Below, piece after piece: positions 58,904 through 64,000 of a stretch of 64,000 bases of DNA (the stretch's first letter is position 1; every line of letters begins with the position of its first letter). Made by a program: the position numbers and the translations under genes. The stretch comes from Segetibacter sp. 3557_3 (GTDB lineage: Bacteria; Bacteroidota; Bacteroidia; Chitinophagales; Chitinophagaceae): contig NZ_SMSK01000006.1 in the NCBI RefSeq assembly GCF_004354985.1, positions 124,001-188,000 of the forward strand. Direction: 5' to 3'. The notes below the pieces were generated by a model, which saw only the letters and a program-made list of their open reading frames with translations, made no database searches and was not told where the DNA came from.

Positions 58904-60175
58904 ATGATTGAAATGGAAAAACATAAAGAACTTATTATTGGCTTATTTGGATTTGGTGTTGTAGGTGAAGGTTTATACAAAGTGCTGCAGCAGGTGCCTT
59001 CATTTAACGCGACCATAAAAAAGATTGCCATAAAAAATCCCGGCAAGAAAAGAAATGCACCGGCCGAATTATTTACCACGGAGAAAGACGAACTGTTACT
59101 AGATAAATCCATCAACGTTATTGTTGAGGTTATTGATGATGCCGATGCAGCATTCGATATTGTAACAACTGCCCTTAACAATGGCAAGGCTGTAGTAAGT
59201 GCCAGTAAGAAAATGATTGCGGAACACCTGCCTGCGCTGTTGAAGCTTCAACAACAGACAGGGGTGCCTTTTTTGTACGAGTCAGCAGCTTGTGCTAGTA
59301 TTCCTGTAATCAGGAACCTGGAAGAGTATTACGACAATGACCTGTTGCATTCCATTAAAGCGATTGTAAACGGATCAACAAATTTTATTCTCACCAGGAT
59401 GTTTGAAGAAAAGCTGGATTTCAACAAAGCCCTCCTGCTTGCGCAGCAGCTTGGTTTTGCGGAGAGTAACCCGGCGCTTGATGTGGAAGGTTATGATGCC
59501 TTAAACAAATGGATCATTCTGTTGGCGCATGCTTATGGAACAGTGGAAGCGCCGGAAAACCTGTTGTTTACCGGGATACAAAATATTGAATTGAGTGATG
59601 CGGTGGTTGCAAGAGAAAAAAACCTCGACATTAAACTCGTTGCCCAGGCAAAAAAGCTGAGTAACGGCAAAGTAGCCGCATTTGTGTTACCACAATTTGT
59701 ACGCGCCGATGATCACCTTGCTTTTGTAAAAAATGAGTTTAACGGTGTGGTAATTGAAAGTGGATTTGCGGACAAGCAATTTTTTTATGGCAAAGGAGCC
59801 GGAAGCTTGCCGACAGGTTCGGCAGTACTGAGCGATATTTCCGCCCTTCGGTACGACTACAAATACGAGTACAAAAAACTGTATCATCACACCCCGGCTA
59901 AGCTTACGAATGATTTTTACCTTAAGATATATGTAAGCTTTGATAAAATCAGCGATATAGAAAAAGACGCTTTTGAATGGGTTGAGGAATGGCACATTGA
60001 TCACGGAAGGAATTATTTGACCGGGGTAATACATGCTGAGAAATTACTGAAGAAAAACTGGTGGAAACAGCCTGGTATCTCATTAATCCTTACTGCTGAA
60101 CCGTTTATTGATAATGTAGAAATAAAAAAATTGAAAAAACGCAGTCTTGAACTTGCGGGTATCCTTCCTCATTAA
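58904..60175 (+). CDS. hom: Homoserine dehydrogenase
   Basis: A stand-alone homoserine dehydrogenase of about 423 residues. N-terminal nucleotide fold LIIGLFGFGVVGEGLYKVL, then VVSASKKMI, IVNGSTNFILTRMFEE and ESNPALDVEGYDALNKWIILL with the catalytic Asp and Lys. There is no aspartokinase domain; the C-terminal 90 residues might be a divergent regulatory part. ATG 58904 or 58913 both fit; an earlier GTG at 58871 has no family support. It reduces aspartate semialdehyde to homoserine for MetX. Confidence 0.92.
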   Translation: MIEMEKHKELIIGLFGFGVVGEGLYKVLQQVPSFNATIKKIAIKNPGKKRNAPAELFTTEKDELLLDKSINVIVEVIDDADAAFDIVTTALNNGKAVVSASKKMIAEHLPALLKLQQQTGVPFLYESAACASIPVIRNLEEYYDNDLLHSIKAIVNGSTNFILTRMFEEKLDFNKALLLAQQLGFAESNPALDVEGYDALNKWIILLAHAYGTVEAPENLLFTGIQNIELSDAVVAREKNLDIKLVAQAKKLSNGKVAAFVLPQFVRADDHLAFVKNEFNGVVIESGFADKQFFYGKGAGSLPTGSAVLSDISALRYDYKYEYKKLYHHTPAKLTNDFYLKIYVSFDKISDIEKDAFEWVEEWHIDHGRNYLTGVIHAEKLLKKNWWKQPGISLILTAEPFIDNVEIKKLKKRSLELAGILPH

Positions 60176-60233
60176 CGGAGCCTACGCAAACCGGTTTGCG
60201 CTGCAACCCTAACTTTTCATTACAATTAAATTC

Positions 60234-60261
60234 GGCTGTTCCAAATGGAGCAGCCTTTTTG
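60234..60261 (+). terminator. Terminator of the methionine operon
   Basis: GGCTGTTCC and GGAGCAGCC pair (9 bp, one G-U) around an AAAT loop and are followed by TTTTTG. Confidence 0.85.
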
Positions 60262-60320
60262 TTTAATGGGAATTTAACGATTAGCATTTTTGCGGTACCG
60301 CGGCGCATTTTTTGGAAGCT

Positions 60321-60328
60321 TAACTTTG
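60321..60328 (+). promoter_or_regulatory. Putative -7 box of the M28 peptidase gene
   Basis: TAACTTTG, an exact match, 134 bases before the ATG; no TTTG at the right distance upstream. Confidence 0.35.
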
Positions 60329-60462
60329 CCACCGATCGTACGCCCAACCTTCTGCTTACTTACATAAGCCGATTTGAACCGGTTCATACGGATGCAGACA
60401 ATTACTGCCATATTTCGGCGGGCATTTTTCCAAAATAAAAACAGATTACAAAACCCATTTAA

Positions 60463-61830
60463 ATGTTAACAACAGCTTTTACCAGGTGTGCCATATTGCT
60501 TATTGTTCTGGTTTGTACTACGCCGCCGGTTCATTCGCAAACCATTGTTGTGAGGGACCCTGCTATCGACAAGATGGTTAAGGAAGTGTCGGCCGACTCG
60601 ATGCGTGCTTATGTGCGCAAGCTGGTAACATTCGGAACCCGTAATACACTGAGTACCGGAAAGGTACCCGGCAAAGGTATCGGCAGCTCGCGGGACTGGG
60701 TGCTTTCGAAGTTTAATGAATTTGCAAGAAACTCCGGAGGGAGACTGACTGCCATCATTGATACCACTACCCTGGCTGCTGATGGACGGCGGGTTGACAC
60801 ACCAATACTGTTAGGGAATGTTATGGCAACGCTCAAAGGAACGGATCCGAAGGACAACCGGATATTTTTGATTAGCGGGCACCTCGACAGCCGGGCAACA
60901 GATGTTATGAACAGAACGATTGATGCTCCCGGCGCTAATGATGATGGCAGTGGGGTGGCAGCTGTGATAGAATGCGCAAGGATCATGAGCCGGTATTCTT
61001 TTCCTGCAACGATCATCTTTGTAGCGGTAAGCGGTGAAGAACAAAGCCTGTTGGGTAGCGGATACCTTGCAAAAAAAGCAAAGGCCGCAAACTGGAATAT
61101 CGATGCGATGCTGAACAACGACATCATGGGTAGCAATAACAGCAGCGAAACCAATATAATCGACAATACCAGGTTGCGCGTATTTAGTGAGGGGCTACCC
61201 TTATTTGAACTTGATAAAAATGCTGCAAACATTCGAACCTACGGGCTTGAAAACGATGGCAGATCGAGGCAGCTGGCGCGGTATGTTAAGGAAACCGGTG
61301 AGCGATATGTAGACAACCTTGAGATTGTGATGGTGTACCGTAATGACCGCTTTTTAAGAGGTGGGGATCATACACCGTTTGTACAAAATGGTTTTACTGC
61401 AGTGCGGATAACAGAAATGAATGAAAATTATGAACATCAACACCAGGACGTAAGAACCGAAAAAGGTGTTCGATATGGTGATCTGGAAGAATTTATGGAC
61501 TTCGAATACCTGCGAAAAAATACAGGCGTGAACCTGGCAAGTCTTGCCAACCTGGCGAAATCTCCGACGGCTCCGCAGGAGGTTAAGGTTGACGTGAAAA
61601 ACCTGACAAACTCAACTTATTTATACTGGAAAGCACCGGCAACTGGTAAGGTAAAGGGTTATTATGTTTTGTTGAGGGAAACGACCAGCCCGGTATGGCA
61701 AAAAAAGTTTTTTACAAGTAATACTGAGTTACGTATTCCTTACTCTAAAGACAATTACTTCTTTGCTGTTCAATCTGTATCAACCGACGAAAATGAAGGC
61801 TTACCGGTTGTGCCCGCAGTAGGGCGATAG
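60463..61830 (+). CDS. Exported M28-family metallopeptidase
   Basis: A 455-residue exported zinc peptidase. Signal peptide about residues 1-25 (ILLIVLVCTTPPVHSQ). Metal and catalytic residues: His in LISGHLDSR, Asp in APGANDDGSGVA, Glu-Glu in AVSGEEQSLLGS, Asp in MLNNDIMG, His in GGDHTPFVQNGF. Residues about 370-455 resemble a fibronectin type III module (APQEVKVDVKN ... YLYWKAP ... FFAVQSVS). It is likely an aminopeptidase in the periplasm or outside. No T9SS sorting domain. Confidence 0.88.
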   Translation: MLTTAFTRCAILLIVLVCTTPPVHSQTIVVRDPAIDKMVKEVSADSMRAYVRKLVTFGTRNTLSTGKVPGKGIGSSRDWVLSKFNEFARNSGGRLTAIIDTTTLAADGRRVDTPILLGNVMATLKGTDPKDNRIFLISGHLDSRATDVMNRTIDAPGANDDGSGVAAVIECARIMSRYSFPATIIFVAVSGEEQSLLGSGYLAKKAKAANWNIDAMLNNDIMGSNNSSETNIIDNTRLRVFSEGLPLFELDKNAANIRTYGLENDGRSRQLARYVKETGERYVDNLEIVMVYRNDRFLRGGDHTPFVQNGFTAVRITEMNENYEHQHQDVRTEKGVRYGDLEEFMDFEYLRKNTGVNLASLANLAKSPTAPQEVKVDVKNLTNSTYLYWKAPATGKVKGYYVLLRETTSPVWQKKFFTSNTELRIPYSKDNYFFAVQSVSTDENEGLPVVPAVGR

Positions 61831-61907
61831 TAACGGGTCGGATGTGTTCTTATAGTGATTTCCGTTACCGACACATCGTGCATTAACTAAACTTCTCTTT
61901 AAACATT

Positions 61908-62759
61908 ATGGCAACACCATTGCTGCTGTGTTTACTTCTTACAACAAGTTTATCGTTCAATAAAAAAACTAACGAGGAAGTGAGCCTGGCAAAACAAGAC
62001 TACCTGGACGTATCTTATGGTACCCACCGGGCCCAGAAAGTAGATGTATTTTTACCTGCAGGTCGAACGCGCACTGCAACAAAAGTGATCGTGTTTATAC
62101 ATGGAGGAAGCTGGAGCGGTGGAGATAAATCGGAATTTAATGCCGGGATAAAGGCTATTCGTGATCACCTTCCCGACTTTGCGATTTTTAATATCAATTA
62201 TCGTCTTGCAGCCGCACCAAACAACATCTACCCGACACAAATTAACGATGTGCAAAGTGCGCTTGACTTTATAAAGCGTAAATCCGATGAGTACCAGGTA
62301 AACACTTCGAAAATAGTGCTGATAGGTGCAAGTGCGGGAGCTCACCTGGCTTTGCTGCAGGCTTATAAGTTTAATGACGGAAACATAAAGGCGGTAGTTA
62401 ACCTGTTTGGTCCCACTGACCTAACGGATCTTTACTTCAACCATCCTTTTCCCACAGGCTCGCAACCGGTGCTCCGCAATTTTCTAGGCACCACTCCGAC
62501 CAACAACTCCGCGAGGTATAAAGAAACATCACCGATTAATTACGTGACCCCACAATCTGTGCCTACAAGGATATTTCATGGTGAGGCAGACCCGGTGGTT
62601 CCGGTTGCACAATCCATAAACCTAAAGAAAAAATTAGAAGCCGCTAAAGTGAAGGTTGAAATGACCATTTATCCCGGTGCAGGTCATGGGTGGTTCGACG
62701 CTAATATTGCTGATACCTATGCAAGCACCGTGAAGTTCATCAGGCAAAATGTGCAATAA
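61908..62759 (+). CDS. Alpha/beta hydrolase (esterase/lipase type), exported
   Basis: A 283-residue hydrolase. Short signal-like start (LLLCLLLTTSLSF), oxyanion region VFIHGGSWSGGDKSEF, nucleophile Ser in LIGASAGAHLALLQ, Asp in FHGEADPVVPV, His in PGAGHGWFD. It fits the BD-FAE/carboxylesterase group that removes acyl groups from sugars or small esters. The stop overlaps the start of the GNAT gene by one base (TAATG). Confidence 0.85.
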   Translation: MATPLLLCLLLTTSLSFNKKTNEEVSLAKQDYLDVSYGTHRAQKVDVFLPAGRTRTATKVIVFIHGGSWSGGDKSEFNAGIKAIRDHLPDFAIFNINYRLAAAPNNIYPTQINDVQSALDFIKRKSDEYQVNTSKIVLIGASAGAHLALLQAYKFNDGNIKAVVNLFGPTDLTDLYFNHPFPTGSQPVLRNFLGTTPTNNSARYKETSPINYVTPQSVPTRIFHGEADPVVPVAQSINLKKKLEAAKVKVEMTIYPGAGHGWFDANIADTYASTVKFIRQNVQ

Positions 62760-63211
62760 TGAAAGAAGCCGAATTTAGTTATGCCTGTTTCGACCGGTTG
62801 GAGAATAAAGTGCTGTATGCTATCTTGCGTTTACGCAGCGAGGTGTTTGTTGTGGAACAGAACTGCGTTTTTTTGGACATCGACGATAAAGATCAGCAGA
62901 GTCACCACCTAACAGGTTGGGTTAACGAAAAACTTGCCGCATACGCCAGGATTGTTCCTGCGGGTGTTGCATACGATTACAATTCTATCGGGCGCGTAGT
63001 TACCTCCCCATCATTCAGGGGAACAGGGTTAGGAAGGGAGCTTCTGGAGAAATCAATCCAATATTGCTATGCACTACACGGGGTTAGCCCGATAAAAATC
63101 GGGGGTCAGCTATACCTCCAACAATTCTATGAATCATTCGGGTTTAAACAGACAAGCGAAGTGTACCTGGAAGATGGTATAGCACATATTGAAATGATGT
63201 TATATCCTTAA
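62759..63211 (+). CDS. GNAT family N-acetyltransferase, ElaA-like
   Basis: A 150-residue GNAT protein: LRLRSEVFVVEQNCVFLDID is the ElaA start, VVTSPSFRGTGLGRELLEKS the acetyl-CoA loop, QLYLQQFYESFGFKQTSEVY the late part. Cytoplasmic. The substrate is unknown. Translation is coupled to the esterase gene through the overlapping stop and start. Confidence 0.88.
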   Translation: MKEAEFSYACFDRLENKVLYAILRLRSEVFVVEQNCVFLDIDDKDQQSHHLTGWVNEKLAAYARIVPAGVAYDYNSIGRVVTSPSFRGTGLGRELLEKSIQYCYALHGVSPIKIGGQLYLQQFYESFGFKQTSEVYLEDGIAHIEMMLYP

Positions 63212-63462
63212 AATACCGTGAATCAATATGAGTTTGGTATAATTCCTGCTGTATAGGTTCGCGCAATCACGTGAACACCTGGATTTCAGTTCAGCGTATG
63301 TTTGTTATTTCCCCGATTGCCAACAAGCCAATCTATTCAATATTCATGTTAACCGGCGATATCCGCTTGCCATTGCATGTTCCTCATTTCGGGTAATAAG
63401 TACCCGGAGAGGCAACCTTTGCACCATGGATGCCGACTAAACATTGAATATTAATACGACTG

Positions 63463-64000
63463 ATGAAACAAATTACATCGCTGTTCACCCTTGGTTTGAT
63501 GTTGCTCGCAGGTTGCGATAAATCGCCTTCGGTAGCCCCCGTGAAAGACAAAGCCTATGAACTTGTTTGGGCTGATGAATTCGATTATTCCGGCTTACCA
63601 AAAAGCACCAACTGGGACTATGAAACAGGAAAGGTTCGCAATAATGAAGAGCAATTCTATAAGGCCGCAAGCCTCGAAAATAGCCGGGTAGAAAACGGCC
63701 TGTTGCACATTACTGCGACCTACGACAAAAACCGCGAAGAAGCCATCAGGTCGGCAAGTGTAATTACCAAAGGCAAAGTAGATTTCCTGTACGGGAGAAT
63801 TGAAGCCCGTGTAAAGATGCCTTCAGGTAAAGGTGCATGGCCGGCAGTATGGACGCTTGGTAAAAACCGCGAAACGGTTGGTTGGCCAGCTTGTGGTGAA
63901 ATTGATATTGTTGAATGGCTCGGACATATTCCATCTTATGTTTTTGGCAGCCTCCACAAGGGAAATGATCAAAACAAAGACGTTCCGATGATTGGACCAT
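63463..64000 (+). CDS. GH16-family beta-glucanase lipoprotein (partial)
   Basis: The gene runs off the right end; 179 residues are visible. ATG 63463 starts a lipoprotein signal (MKQITSLFTLGLMLLAGC, lipobox LLAGC, Cys18). Then the GH16 jelly roll: YELVWADEFDYSG, WDYETG, GRIEARVKMPSGKGAWPAVW, and the catalytic GEIDIVEW with nucleophile Glu146, Asp148 and acid/base Glu151. It should cut beta-1,3- or mixed-linkage glucans (laminarinase type) at the cell surface or in the periplasm. Confidence 0.92.
   Translation, partial: MKQITSLFTLGLMLLAGCDKSPSVAPVKDKAYELVWADEFDYSGLPKSTNWDYETGKVRNNEEQFYKAASLENSRVENGLLHITATYDKNREEAIRSASVITKGKVDFLYGRIEARVKMPSGKGAWPAVWTLGKNRETVGWPACGEIDIVEWLGHIPSYVFGSLHKGNDQNKDVPMIGP

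Overview
The window looks like a stretch of a Bacteroidota chromosome, probably from the Chitinophagaceae. The clues are -7 boxes of the TAnnTTTG type with TTTG at about -33, a protein ending in a type IX secretion sorting domain, the gene content (C5-pathway heme operon, TonB-dependent receptor, two-gene Mla core, large SecA with a SEC-C tail) and the scarcity of Shine-Dalgarno sequences. No phage, insertion sequence, CRISPR array or plasmid gene is visible. Both ends cut genes: the C-terminus of mfd on the left and a GH16 lipoprotein on the right.

Layout. 1-2.9 kb: mfd tail, a small protein, gyrB. 2.9-5.1 kb: a non-coding block with two opposed tandem arrays of a REP-like element (9 units of about 85 bp, then 17 units of about 63.5 bp). 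5.1-13.7 kb: a cysteine-rich AraC-type regulator convergent with one long operon hemA-hemC-hemD-hemE-hemF-hemB-hemL, carrying glutamyl-tRNA to coproporphyrinogen/protoporphyrinogen. 13.9-17.2 kb: an SRPBCC protein, a Rieske oxygenase, a GT25 transferase and MarC. 17.2-19.5 kb: a BtuB-like receptor behind a cobalamin riboswitch. 19.7-25 kb: a CvpA-CAP fusion, an ABC exporter, tRNA-Arg(CCG) beside a broken half copy of itself, a 48-residue membrane peptide, and repeat-rich spacer. 25.3-33.1 kb: secA, a divergent DeoC paralogue, a SPOR protein, an M20 peptidase, and a GT2/flippase pair. 33.4-34.9 kb: a TetR regulator with two matching operators and two small membrane proteins. 35.1-39.8 kb: a deoxynucleoside catabolism locus (DeoC, full ALDH, catalytic-domain-less ALDH, divergent nucleoside phosphorylase). 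40-47 kb: rarA, a membrane protein, a CDP-alcohol phosphotransferase, aspS, maeB. 47.1-49.9 kb: MlaE and MlaF with a membrane-anchored transglutaminase-like protein between them. 50.4-55 kb: a secreted PKD protein and uvrA. 55.6-60.2 kb: a methionine operon metY-metX-hom behind a SAM-I riboswitch and a 41-codon leader ORF ending in Cys-Cys. 60.4-64 kb: M28 peptidase, esterase, GNAT, GH16.

Best leads for something undescribed: the Cys-Cys leader ORF with the hairpin after it, stacked behind the SAM riboswitch; the transglutaminase-like protein inside the Mla transporter operon; the split ALDH16-like pair with DeoC; and the two-directional REP array next to gyrB. Functional statements for these are inference from sequence and context.
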